A stretch of DNA of 64,000 bases from an uncultured Alphaproteobacteria bacterium (GTDB taxonomy: Bacteria > Pseudomonadota > Alphaproteobacteria > Caulobacterales > Caulobacteraceae), in assembly GCA_903860975.1 (NCBI GenBank), contig CAIOSI010000017.1, positions 161,540 through 225,539 of the forward strand, given 5' to 3'. The position numbers and the translations under genes are program-made. The notes under the pieces are model-generated. The model searched no databases. It was given only the letters and a program-made list of their open reading frames with translations, and was not told where the DNA came from. How positions within the stretch are numbered: the stretch's first letter is position 1; every line of letters starts with the position of its first letter. Of this stretch, positions 27,427 to 36,333 are shown in pieces.

Positions 27427-28005
27427 TCAGTCCGGCCGCGCGTAGGGATCGTTCGGGCCGCCGATCCGCTCCAGCGTCATGCGACCCAAGTCCGGCCGGG
27501 TCCAAACCATGTGGCCCTGGGCGTCGAGCCAGCGGCGGACGTCCACGCCGGGCTGCCCGACGGGGCGTAGAATAAAGACGCCATTTTCGTAGCTGGCGAC
27601 AGCGGTGACCGCCGTTTTATAGTCACGGACCGAGACGTCGTGATCGGCGTTTTTTTCTGTGCCGGCCGCGCGGGCGTCGGCGATCGTGCCGCCACCCATG
27701 TCGATGATCCGGTCGCCGCATTGCTCGATGCGCTCGGCATAGTGATAGAGGCGCTCGCCCGTCGCCGGCGGCTTCCCGTTGACATCGATCAGTCGCCAGA
27801 CCCCGCGCAGGTCAGGTGCACCCATGACCAGGGGCTCGGTGCAGGTCTTTAGGACCGGCGCCGGGAAGGCCAATCCGTAGCCCCCGGCAACCTGGGGCGT
27901 GTGGGCGATCGGAATGTCGTTAGCCATCACCGGCTTCTGCGCCGCCCAAGACGCTGTCGATAGAGCCCCTATCGCTATTGCGAGCGCGCCAAATCGCATG
28001 CGCAT
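27427..28005 (-). CDS. Secreted protein of unknown function (paralogue B)
   Basis: 192 residues with an N-terminal signal (MRMRFGALAIAIGALSTASWAAQ). It shares with paralogue A the motifs NDIPIAHTP, FPAPVLKTCTEPLVMGAPD, RGVWR and ERIEQCGDRI, including both Cys, but carries extra segments (about 70-80 and 105-125). The two genes converge tail to tail with 14 nt between stops, an inverted duplication. A TetR gene lies upstream on the same strand. Function unknown. Confidence 0.75.
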   Translation of the reverse strand: MRMRFGALAIAIGALSTASWAAQKPVMANDIPIAHTPQVAGGYGLAFPAPVLKTCTEPLVMGAPDLRGVWRLIDVNGKPPATGERLYHYAERIEQCGDRIIDMGGGTIADARAAGTEKNADHDVSVRDYKTAVTAVASYENGVFILRPVGQPGVDVRRWLDAQGHMVWTRPDLGRMTLERIGGPNDPYARPD

Positions 28006-28124
28006 GGGATCTGTCCCCCCTCAGGAAAAAAGCGTTCGAATTTAACGATCGCGTCCAATTCGGACTCCATTTTCGGATTCCGGCGTGCCGGTCGCAATCG
28101 CAAATCTTCTTTGCAGATGCAGGC

Positions 28125-28913
28125 CTAGGTCTTGGCATCACCGTAATTGAGCCCGAGGTAGCGATGCAGCATCAGGGCCAGTTCCTCGTGCATTCGCGGG
28201 TCATCGCAGGAAAAAGGTCCAGGTCCGTGCAACATGGCGCTGATGATCTGACTGTGCATCATGCGGATCGCCAGATGGGCGCGATCATTGAGTGAGGTGT
28301 TCGTCGGCGCGACATTGCGCCGTTTCAGAAGGTCAACCAGGCGGGCCGCCTCCAGAATTTCGATCCGGCGCATGGGCGGCCAGACGTCGTGCCCGCGCAG
28401 GCTCAGTTCAAACAGGGCCCGGTAGTAGCCCTCGATCCCCCGCATTGTCCGCGCTGTGTTGCGAACAAGACGCGTAAAGACCTCGATCAGTGGATCCATA
28501 TCGCAAGCGGGGTCGTCGAAAAAGCGCGCAATATTGACCTCGCCGTGCGCGGCCATGTCCGCCTGTAACGACAGAAAGAACGCGTCCTTGTCCTGGAATC
28601 GACGATAGAAACTGCCTACCGAACAGCCAGCTCGCTTGGCGATGTCGGCGACGTGGGCCTGCCAGAACCCCTTCTCGGCGAACACCCGCTCTCCGGCCTT
28701 GAGCAGGCGGTCGCGCTGCAACCGGCTTCTCTGTTGATAGGCGGGTTTCGTCCACGCCGGATCTGGGCCGACCGCGCGCGCATCCCCCAGATCCATCAAG
28801 CCCTCTCCAACTGCCGCCGCGTGGCCGCAGACACTAACGGCGTGCGAAGGCGCGTCTAGGCCCGGCGAAGCCGAAGGCGGGTCTGGTAGAGATTTTGCCA
28901 CCCCAATCGTCAA
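28125..28913 (-). CDS. TetR-family transcriptional regulator
   Basis: 262 residues from the first Met, but the N-terminal 39 are low-complexity; the start is more likely the Met at 28796 (MDLGDARAVG), giving 223 residues. The HTH is clear: LLKAGERVFAEKGFWQAHVADIAK, then GCSVGSFYRRFQDKDAFFLSL. The C-terminal ligand-binding domain is helical and variable. It lies just beyond the 3' end of the TonB receptor on the same strand. By position it may control the receptor/GST/DUF3604 cluster, the paralogous secreted proteins, or both. Confidence 0.88.
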   Translation of the reverse strand: MTIGVAKSLPDPPSASPGLDAPSHAVSVCGHAAAVGEGLMDLGDARAVGPDPAWTKPAYQQRSRLQRDRLLKAGERVFAEKGFWQAHVADIAKRAGCSVGSFYRRFQDKDAFFLSLQADMAAHGEVNIARFFDDPACDMDPLIEVFTRLVRNTARTMRGIEGYYRALFELSLRGHDVWPPMRRIEILEAARLVDLLKRRNVAPTNTSLNDRAHLAIRMMHSQIISAMLHGPGPFSCDDPRMHEELALMLHRYLGLNYGDAKT

Positions 28914-28978
28914 GATTTTCCAGCCCCGCCTGTGGCTTCAGTGCGTCCGAGCGCCGGGCGGCGGGACGCCGGGCAAGG

Positions 28979-31321
28979 TCAATGTTTCACGGTTAACTCG
29001 ATGCCATAGGTGCGGGGCGTTCCGTACCAACCAAAGAAGCCTTGCGCCGCGGCGGTTCCGCCGCCGCTGATCAATCCACTCAATGGCTGGGCGGCGGCGG
29101 CGACGTAATAGGCCTTGTTCGCGAGGTTGCGACCAAACAGCGACACCTTCCAATTGCCGGACGCCGACCCTACGCCGATCCGAAGGTTTGCGAGGGAATA
29201 GGCACCCTGCAGGGCGCGCGGATCCAGCGTCCCGTCCTCAATCTGCTTGTCCTGATAGGTCATGCTGCCGTTGACAAATCCGTCGAGGCCCGTCGAGCCG
29301 ACGGGCGCGGCCCAATTTGCCGAGAGGCTGCCCGACGAAGCCGGATTATAGGCTGGCCGCAGCCCGGTGTAGTTGCAGGTGCCCGGCTTCGCACCGTCCG
29401 GCGTGCGGCCTGTGTAGCACTGGGCGGACGGGTAACTGGTGAACTTGGCGTCGTTGATTTGGCCGCTGGCTGCGATGGAAAGGTGCTCGATCGGCGCCCA
29501 TTGAAGGTCCACCTCCAGCCCGTCGACCCGGCGGTCGCCGGCATTGCCGACGATGAAGCCGACGCCGGTCAACGGGTTGAGCGTCGATTCCTGAAAGCCC
29601 GTCAGCTTCATCCGGAAAACATCGGCGTTCAGCAGCACCTTGCGGTCGAAGAAGGTCGATTTGATCCCGGTCTCGTAGGTCGTCGAGCTTTCTGGATTGA
29701 AGGCCAGCGGCGTGCCGGCGGCGGTCTGTCGCGCATTGAAGCCACCGTCCTTGAAACCGGTCGAAGCCAGGGCGTAGGCCATTACCCCCTTGGTCAGTTC
29801 GTATTGAGTGCCGAGCGACCAGGTCAGCTTTTGGTCGTTACGGCTGAGCTGCTGGATCGGGTTGATCGGGAAGCCCGCCTTGAACGCCGGGGAAACACCG
29901 GCGTTGTCGTTGCTGCCAGTGGCTGCGTTCTTGTCGTCGCGGCTGTAGCGCAGACCGCCCGTTAAGCGCCAATCGTCGGTCACGTGCAGTGTGGCTTGAC
30001 CGAAGCCAGCCACGCTGTTGGTCGTCTGGTCGTAGGCGAAGAAGGTGGTGTCTCCGGGCGTGATCTTGCCGGCCGCACCGAACACCCGGTTGGCACCCAC
30101 ATGGGCGGTAAAGCCGTTCCGATAGTTGACGGCCTCGCGAAACAGATAGACCCCGGCCAAATACTCCAGCCGCTGACCGCTCGGCGAGGCGATGCGCAGT
30201 TCCTCGCTGTAGCTTTGGGTCTTCAGGGGCTGGGGACCGGTGCCGACGTCGAGGGGCAGGCCGTCGGCCGACAGGGTCTTGATGTTGTCGTAGAATTCGT
30301 TGAACGCGGTGATCGAGGTCAGGGTGTGGCCGCCCAGGACCTTCACATCGAACTGGCTGGAAACGCCGTAAATCTGGGTAATGTCGTCGCCGACAGTCTC
30401 GTCGTCGACCGTGAAATCCAGGCTGCTCGTCTTGATGAACGGATGGCCGGCGGCGACCATGGCGGCGAGGAAGCCCGGCGTCGCGATGCCCAGGTTCCCG
30501 GTCGGATTGATCGGCTCGCCGGTGCAGCAGTGCGAATGTAGGCGGGTATAGTATCCGATGAAATTGCCGGTGATATCGTCGGTCGGTGTCCACTTGATCC
30601 GCCCGCGCACGCCTTCCTGCCTGCCATCGTTGGTGCGCGAGCCGTCGAACAGATTCTTCTCATAACCGTCGTGGGAGTTCACCCAGGCGGTGAGCCGGCC
30701 GTTCAGGTTGGCGGCGATCGCCCCGCCGACGTAGCCGGACACATGGAATTCGCTGAAGTTGCCGGCGCCCGCGGTCACGCCCGCCTCGGGAGACGCGCTC
30801 GGCTCGCGCGTCACGATATTGATCGCACCCACGGGCGTGTTGCGGCCATAGAGGGTGCCTTGGGGTCCGCGAAGGACTTCGATCGAGGCGATGTCCTGGA
30901 TGTTCGATTGGATGGGACCGGCAGCCGGCATAAAGACACCATCGAGGAAGATCCCCACGCTCGGCTCGATGCCAGGGTTGGTGCCGGACGAGCCGATGCC
31001 GCGCACCAGAATCGTTGTGTTGCGGTTGTTGTTTGAGGCGACAAGCTGGACGCTGGGCATCTGCTTGGCGACATCTGTGAAATTGACGATGCCCTGACGC
31101 TCAAGACTGGCCCCGCTGAAGGCGGAGACCGACATCGCGATGTCCTGGAGATCCTCGGCCCGTTTCGCCGCTGTCACGATCAGGGTTTCGACCTCGGCGG
31201 CGTTGGTTGCGGGCGCGGTGCTGGGCTTCGAGCCCGCCTGTGCCTGGGCCAGGCTCGGCGTGGCCAAGGCTGCGAGCGAAGCGCCGAGCAGCAGGCTGCG
31301 AGTGAGCGCGAAAATGGTCAT
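28979..31321 (-). CDS. TonB-dependent outer-membrane receptor
   Basis: 780 residues. Signal peptide (SLLLGASLAALATPSLAQAQ), then a TonB-box-like ETLIVTAAKR, plug domain (about 45-165, SFSG..QGIVNFTDVAKQMPSVQ through VEVLRGPQGTLYGRNTPVGA-type sequence) and a 22-strand barrel ending with ...GTPRTYGIELTVKH. It would import a scarce or large ligand across the outer membrane. The lack of a carbohydrate- or siderophore-specific neighbour, and the adjacent GST-like and DUF3604 genes, suggest a small organic substrate, which is inference. RBS AGGGGGAC precedes the ATG. Confidence 0.93.
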   Translation of the reverse strand: MTIFALTRSLLLGASLAALATPSLAQAQAGSKPSTAPATNAAEVETLIVTAAKRAEDLQDIAMSVSAFSGASLERQGIVNFTDVAKQMPSVQLVASNNNRNTTILVRGIGSSGTNPGIEPSVGIFLDGVFMPAAGPIQSNIQDIASIEVLRGPQGTLYGRNTPVGAINIVTREPSASPEAGVTAGAGNFSEFHVSGYVGGAIAANLNGRLTAWVNSHDGYEKNLFDGSRTNDGRQEGVRGRIKWTPTDDITGNFIGYYTRLHSHCCTGEPINPTGNLGIATPGFLAAMVAAGHPFIKTSSLDFTVDDETVGDDITQIYGVSSQFDVKVLGGHTLTSITAFNEFYDNIKTLSADGLPLDVGTGPQPLKTQSYSEELRIASPSGQRLEYLAGVYLFREAVNYRNGFTAHVGANRVFGAAGKITPGDTTFFAYDQTTNSVAGFGQATLHVTDDWRLTGGLRYSRDDKNAATGSNDNAGVSPAFKAGFPINPIQQLSRNDQKLTWSLGTQYELTKGVMAYALASTGFKDGGFNARQTAAGTPLAFNPESSTTYETGIKSTFFDRKVLLNADVFRMKLTGFQESTLNPLTGVGFIVGNAGDRRVDGLEVDLQWAPIEHLSIAASGQINDAKFTSYPSAQCYTGRTPDGAKPGTCNYTGLRPAYNPASSGSLSANWAAPVGSTGLDGFVNGSMTYQDKQIEDGTLDPRALQGAYSLANLRIGVGSASGNWKVSLFGRNLANKAYYVAAAAQPLSGLISGGGTAAAQGFFGWYGTPRTYGIELTVKH

Positions 31322-31404
31322 GAGGTCCCCCTGTGTTCTTGGCTTTTATGGTGCCCGGTATGGCGACCGGGCGAAGGTCGTCCGAAGTTCCGGGCGAGAT
31401 TCTT

Positions 31405-31593
31405 TGCCGCGATGATATTGCGGCGCGACCAGGTGTTGGCCAACCGCGCAAGCCGCAGGCCCGCCACTGCGTAAGACAGCGCAAAACTGAGGCCCCAGAG
31501 CCGACGGTCGCTCAGGCGCAGGTCATGGTCTATCGGCGCGATCAGCATCGACATCACCTGACGATCCATGATGTTCAGAACGCCGACGCGCAT
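31405..31593 (-). pseudogene. Remnant of an MFS transporter N-terminus
   Basis: The reverse strand encodes GVLNIMDRQVMSMLIAPIDH, DLRLSDRRLWGLSFALSYAV and ARLANTWSRRNIIA. This matches the start of spinster-type MFS transporters (N-x-x-D-R-Q at TM1, D-x-x-L-S-D, the GRxxDRxxRR-like loop after TM2). Everything after the second TM helix is missing; the frame runs into the leader of the TonB receptor gene 84 nt on. Such MFS genes often accompany TonB receptors, so this is probably the decayed inner-membrane partner. Confidence 0.7.
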
Positions 31594-31776
31594 CGGGACG
31601 CCTAGCCCATAGCCGGCGTCGCCGAAGCGGCGAGCTTGCGTTTGACCACTCAATACGACCGATGCGGCCATCCTGGTCAGCTTCCCCCGAATGCCATTCG
31701 TCTAGACGCGAACGTGAATTCCGCTTCAGCATTAATCCCGGCGCTGTGTCTGTCAACCGGAACGGCAGCTCATGTT

Positions 31777-32754
31777 TCAGGATTGTGGCGCGAATGCCTC
31801 GCTGAGCCCAACGTCTCTGAGCCATGCTTCGACCTCGCCGAGCTCAGCGGTGCTGAGCCGATGCGTGATCCGCTCGCGGATCATGTGGGCGGATCGTTCG
31901 GGATAGGCGCGCGCAAGGTAGCTGGCGTTCTCGCCATAGGTGTCGAGGCTGAACGCTTTGGCACCGGCTTCGATGGCCCGAGCATTGCCCGCCAGGAACG
32001 GCGCGTAGACGGCGGCGGCCTCGGCAAGCACATGTCGCGCAAAGCCCGTGGAGTTTGGGAAGGCCGCAAGTTCGCCGCGACCATCCCATGCATCAGCGCT
32101 CAGGTTCCAGGCGACAAGACGTGGGAAGCGTTCGACCACCTTCTTCGGGTCAGGGTCATGAAGGGTGTGGGCGCGGAAGCCGCCCAACATCATGCAGTCT
32201 ACAGCCGTTGGCCGGTCGCCAAGCAGGTAGCGGGTCTCTTGGAGTTGTGCATCGGCGGCGGCCAGGAGGCGCTCATATTCCGCCTCGGCGGCCTTTTGAT
32301 GGAACGCCATTTCGGTGCCGGTGGCGCGGCAGGCGCGCGGGCCCCAGCTCCGGATGAACTCGGCTGCCGTCTCGTCGCCGTCAGCGATGGCGCGAGAGGC
32401 GAAATCGGCGCTGGCCGGATAGTGCCAGCGGTAGTGCACCATGGTCCGGGCCACCCACTCGTCGAGAAACTCCTCCACCGCTTGGACGAGGACGCCCAGA
32501 GGGCCGGACGGAAAGAGCCGCCGATCAGGGAACCGCTGGTCCAGCAGGTCCATGATCGGGGTGGTGTCTGCCAAAGCCCAGTTCTCTGGCGTCACCAGCA
32601 CCGGGACCTGGTTCGTTCCGGCGCGTTGCTCGATCTGGGCTGCATCCGCCCGTCCGCGCTTGGATACGAACTCAAAGCGGGTGCCATAGAAAATCAGCGC
32701 CGCCTCGAGCTTGCGGGTGAAGAGGCTCTGGCGTGAACCATAGAGAACGAACAC
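31777..32754 (-). CDS. Glutathione S-transferase-like protein A
   Basis: 325 residues from a GTG at 32754, 4 nt after the DUF3604 stop. N-terminal thioredoxin-like domain (MFVLYGSRQSLFTRKLEAAL) with the cis-Pro region NQVPVLVTPENWALADTTPI, then a C-terminal helical GST domain (about 95-230) and an extra 90-residue extension. It shares with the other two GST-like proteins here the phrase DEW-x6-HYRW. It is unusually long for a GST (usually 200-230 residues). A thiol-dependent transformation is plausible; the reaction is unknown. Confidence 0.8.
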   Translation of the reverse strand: MFVLYGSRQSLFTRKLEAALIFYGTRFEFVSKRGRADAAQIEQRAGTNQVPVLVTPENWALADTTPIMDLLDQRFPDRRLFPSGPLGVLVQAVEEFLDEWVARTMVHYRWHYPASADFASRAIADGDETAAEFIRSWGPRACRATGTEMAFHQKAAEAEYERLLAAADAQLQETRYLLGDRPTAVDCMMLGGFRAHTLHDPDPKKVVERFPRLVAWNLSADAWDGRGELAAFPNSTGFARHVLAEAAAVYAPFLAGNARAIEAGAKAFSLDTYGENASYLARAYPERSAHMIRERITHRLSTAELGEVEAWLRDVGLSEAFAPQS

Positions 32755-32758
32755 GCGC

Positions 32759-34705
32759 CTAGCGCATCGCCAGCTTGGTTCCGGCCGGCGTGTACCAGAT
32801 GGGCGAGGTCCAGGCCCGCTCCTGGATCGTCTTGTCTCGGTTAGGCGCAAAAGGCAGGTGGCGCTTGATAGACAGCAGCGTGGACCAGCGCGGCGTAGGG
32901 ATCTCCAGGACCCGCACATAGTAGACCGCAGGAACCGCGGCATTGAACTCCGGGTCCCGCCAGACGCTCTGCAGCACTGGCGCGCCGATGGTGTTGGTGT
33001 AGGCGCCGGTCTTAAGGTCAACGGTGTCGCCCACCTTTGGGGCTTTGCCGGTCTTGGCGTTCACCTTGCGGCCTCCAGACAGCGCCGCGTCGAATATCTT
33101 TTCCTTGTAGCCGTCGCCGTCGAGCCAGACCTTGATCACCTGGATGCGGTCGAGGTTGCCGCTGTCGGGCGCTTTCATCGCCTGAAGGATGAAACTGGGG
33201 GCCTTTGCCATGCCTGGCTTGGTGGGCAGGTCTCCGCCCATAGGTGTGTTGGTTGCATAGGCCCTTGCCACCCAGTCAGGCTTGGCCAGAGCGGCGGGCT
33301 CGATGCCCCAGCCGCCAAAGGCGCGCACCCGGATGCGCGTACCCGACGTGGCGAAGGTCTCCTTGCGCTTCAGGGCAGCGTAGATGGCCTGGCGGCTGTT
33401 TTGCTCGGCCCAGACGCCGGTGAGACCGCCCGACGAGAAAATCGTCGAATCCTCGTTCATGTGTGGCTTGCCCGCCGCCTCGTTGGCTTCGTCAATCAGC
33501 GAAGGGGTAGGCAACAGGTTCAAGCGATGCTTGGCCGTCTCAGTATCTGGCAGCATGGTCTTGGGATCGATACCGAACGGCCCGCCGGCCATCCCGCTTT
33601 CGTCGCTCACCGACAGGCCGTTATGGATATCCGACGCACCAACCACGCCCATCTTGTAGGGGTTCGCGCCCACCTTCTGCTGGATTATCAGACCACGGCC
33701 GAACGCCTCTCGGACGTAGCTGCCGTGGGGCTTGGATGTTTGTTCAGGGTGGGTTAGCAGGTGGTCGAAGACCTCAAAATTGGCGAACTCGTCAGAAGAT
33801 GACAGCTCGGGCATGGTGTCTGACTGGCCCTTGTTTTGGACGATCTCTGTGAGCGGTTCGTTGAGCGCCCGACGCTGGGCGTAGGCCTCGTCAATCGGCC
33901 GGCCCTCGGAGGTGTTCCAATCGTACATCAGCCCGCCGGAGACATTGCCGTTGTGCGGAATGGCGAGGGCGTCAATTCCTGACGCGCGGGTCTTTTCTAG
34001 ATAGGTCCACAGGTCTTCCGGCTTAGGCGAATCTGCCGACGTGAACGGTAGCGGAGCCTTGTCGCCATTGAAGATCACATTGCGGTGCAGGTTGTACTTG
34101 CCCTGGTTCATCGACGACCACTCGTAGGCGATGAAAGTCGTGAACTTGCCCGGTCGATAGTTCGCGTTGGCCGCCTGAATTTCCATATCCCAGGTGTTTT
34201 TGACCGCCTGTTTCGCGTTCATGTCAGGCAAGGGCGTGTGGTGATCGACGGCGTTCTTCAGCATGTAGAATGCCAAAGTCGTGTCCTTCAGGAGTTTCTT
34301 GCCGATCTCACTGTCAGCGAAGGCGTTCGGCGCATGATCCAGCTGGTTCATCACCCCCATATTCTCGGAATGGTCGGTGACCGCGGCGAAGTCCAACGGC
34401 CAGGCGCGATGGGCGCGAGTGTCGCCGATCGGCACGGTCTGGCCAGCGGCAAACTTCAGCGCCTGGTCCGGCGTCGTCTTGGTGCCCATCAGGCTCCAGG
34501 CATCGAAGGAATAACCCGTGTGCAGGTGCAATTCGCCGAAATAGGCGCGCCGCTCGGACGGTGTCGCAGGCTTGCTGGCCTCCGCCGCGGTGGCCTTATC
34601 GGCCTTTGCCGTGGGGCTTGCCTGTGCGCTGCAGCCGGCTATGAGCAAGGTGGTCGACAGGAGAACCCAGCGCGTGGCCTGCCTTGCGATGCCTACAGTC
34701 GTCAT
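32759..34705 (-). CDS. DUF3604 lipoprotein
   Basis: 648 residues. Type II signal with lipobox (LLIAGC) then the DUF3604 domain: RRAYFGELHLHTGYSFDAW, FAAVTDHSENMG, HRNVIFNGD, LAIPHNGNVSGGLMY, MGVVGASDIHNG, FATSGTRIRVRAF and the C-terminal ERAWTSPIWYTP. The repeated His/Asp motifs (HLHT, TDHSE, PHN, SDIHN) resemble the PHP/amidohydrolase metal centre, so it is probably a metal-dependent hydrolase, but no activity is established to my knowledge. Homologous to the gene at 55152. It sits between two GST-like genes on the same strand. Confidence 0.9.
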   Translation of the reverse strand: MTTVGIARQATRWVLLSTTLLIAGCSAQASPTAKADKATAAEASKPATPSERRAYFGELHLHTGYSFDAWSLMGTKTTPDQALKFAAGQTVPIGDTRAHRAWPLDFAAVTDHSENMGVMNQLDHAPNAFADSEIGKKLLKDTTLAFYMLKNAVDHHTPLPDMNAKQAVKNTWDMEIQAANANYRPGKFTTFIAYEWSSMNQGKYNLHRNVIFNGDKAPLPFTSADSPKPEDLWTYLEKTRASGIDALAIPHNGNVSGGLMYDWNTSEGRPIDEAYAQRRALNEPLTEIVQNKGQSDTMPELSSSDEFANFEVFDHLLTHPEQTSKPHGSYVREAFGRGLIIQQKVGANPYKMGVVGASDIHNGLSVSDESGMAGGPFGIDPKTMLPDTETAKHRLNLLPTPSLIDEANEAAGKPHMNEDSTIFSSGGLTGVWAEQNSRQAIYAALKRKETFATSGTRIRVRAFGGWGIEPAALAKPDWVARAYATNTPMGGDLPTKPGMAKAPSFILQAMKAPDSGNLDRIQVIKVWLDGDGYKEKIFDAALSGGRKVNAKTGKAPKVGDTVDLKTGAYTNTIGAPVLQSVWRDPEFNAAVPAVYYVRVLEIPTPRWSTLLSIKRHLPFAPNRDKTIQERAWTSPIWYTPAGTKLAMR

Positions 34706-34732
34706 TTGAGTCTATCCCCCAGGATCGTGTTG

Positions 34733-34939
34733 TCAGGCGAAGGCGGCGGCCATCGGCTCGGTGAAACAGAAGGCGGTGAAGCAGCCGGTGGCGGAGGGCG
34801 CGGAGGCGCGCGGCGGTGCCGATAGGTCAAGGCGCGCGCGCTTCAATCTCGTCGCATCGAGGCCAGAGACAGCGGTGGCGATGAACATCAAGCGCCCGGG
34901 CTCAACGGCCAGGTTGATGCGTTCTTCGTGAGTTTCCAT
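34733..34939 (-). CDS. Possible small hypothetical protein
   Basis: 68 residues with a GGGGAG ribosome site 8-9 nt before the ATG, ending 27 nt upstream of the DUF3604 start on the same strand. No recognised family; mixed N-terminus and Ala/Pro-rich tail with FTAFCFTEPMAAAFA. The good ribosome site and fitting position are the only support; it could be a leader peptide or chance. Confidence 0.35.
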   Translation of the reverse strand: METHEERINLAVEPGRLMFIATAVSGLDATRLKRARLDLSAPPRASAPSATGCFTAFCFTEPMAAAFA

Positions 34940-35055
34940 CCGCTACTCCCCACGGCTCTTTCAGCCGCTACGGCACCTTTTGAACGGAACCGGAATTTAA
35001 GTTCACTTAATGCTTGCCGACAATGCAAGTCAACGCCGTCAGACCGAAGTCTCGT

Positions 35056-36216
35056 TCAGGCCACCGCCAGGCGGTTGCTTACACGTGTCAATCGCCGCGC
35101 CAGACGGATCGCCATCGCACTGTGGGCGCCTGCTGTTTGCGCCAGGTCCTCGCAGGCCGCACGCTCGGTGCCTTGGCGCGACGCCATGAAATCCAACGCC
35201 CGCTGGAAGATCCAAAGCGGATGGCCCAGCGCCTGCTGGGCAATGCTGACCCCGTGGTAGTCGACGACAATGGGGCCCAGCGACGGCTGGTCCGCGCCCT
35301 CGGCCGATATCCAGGTGAATTCTGGCACGCCGGCGTGGTCGAGCACCCAGGCGTTGAACTGTCCGGCACTCTTGACCAACTCCTCATCAAACCCCGCGAA
35401 GAGGTGTCGCATCACGGCAATTAGGGTCTCTGGGACCACGTCGTCAGAAAGCGGCGAGGACGCAGCGAGCGGAAACTCGGGCGATCGCCGCTCGGCCCAA
35501 GTCATCCGCTCCGTCCAACGAAAGGTGAGGGGCGCTGCGCGTTGCATCAGGTTTCGCGGATAGGGGTCGCGAGCGAGGTGGCCGAAAAGCGGGCCCATCA
35601 AGGCGCAATCCGCTCGGGTGGGTGCGCCGCCCAGCAGATACGGGTGGGCGGCGAAATGCGCTTCAAAGAGCTCCAGGGTGCGCAGGTATGTCTGCTCGAT
35701 GGTGGGTATGGTGCGTTCTTCAATGCCCAACATTGGCAGGTAGGAGGCCATCTTGCCAGCGACCCGCTGACCCATGCGCGCGATCTCCTCAGGTGCCGCT
35801 GGGAAGGCCAGTGAGCGGCCGAACTCGCCGACCACGAAGGCCTCATTGGTCTGCGGGAAACTCCAGCGATAATGCATCGCAGGCTTAGCGAGCGCGCGGT
35901 CGGCAAGCGATTCCCATAGGTGAACGGCAAGCTGCTGGCGGGGTCCAAGTGTCGCAGCGCAGGCCTGCGGAAATCGCTGCTCGAGGGCGTCCAGGATGGC
36001 GGTTGAATCTTGAACGATAGCGCCGTCGCTGAATTCGACGACCGGTATGCGGTGCGTTTCCACGTGGGGGCGGATGGTCTGACGATAACGAGGATGCGAG
36101 GGGAACCGTTCCTCGAACGGCACATGGAACGCCTGCAGCCAGGCGCGCACTTTGGCCGTGTAAAGCGACGCTGGCGACCCATAGAGCACAACGCCGCCGT
36201 CCGGGATTGCAGTCAT
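35056..36216 (-). CDS. Glutathione S-transferase-like protein B
   Basis: 386 residues. N-terminal thioredoxin-fold domain (VVLYGSPASLYTAKVRAWLQ, cis-Pro in HRIPVVEFSDGAIVQDSTAI), then helical GST domain including MHYRWSFPQTNEAF and LLGGAPTRADCALMGPLFGH (the Asp-containing folding motif of GSTs), and an added C-terminal domain of about 130 residues. The extension is comparable to those of the neighbouring GST-like proteins, so all three belong to one long-GST subfamily. Divergent from protein C with 117 nt between starts. Confidence 0.82.
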   Translation of the reverse strand: MTAIPDGGVVLYGSPASLYTAKVRAWLQAFHVPFEERFPSHPRYRQTIRPHVETHRIPVVEFSDGAIVQDSTAILDALEQRFPQACAATLGPRQQLAVHLWESLADRALAKPAMHYRWSFPQTNEAFVVGEFGRSLAFPAAPEEIARMGQRVAGKMASYLPMLGIEERTIPTIEQTYLRTLELFEAHFAAHPYLLGGAPTRADCALMGPLFGHLARDPYPRNLMQRAAPLTFRWTERMTWAERRSPEFPLAASSPLSDDVVPETLIAVMRHLFAGFDEELVKSAGQFNAWVLDHAGVPEFTWISAEGADQPSLGPIVVDYHGVSIAQQALGHPLWIFQRALDFMASRQGTERAACEDLAQTAGAHSAMAIRLARRLTRVSNRLAVA

Positions 36217-36333
36217 CGCCAGTTTCTTCCTCGAAAGGATGCCACGTTACGCCCGGGCGTGGCTCCTGATTTCATTTGCGAACCTGAATTACGGTTTTAT
36301 CATCACGAAAACGAAGATCAACGGAGGACGCCG

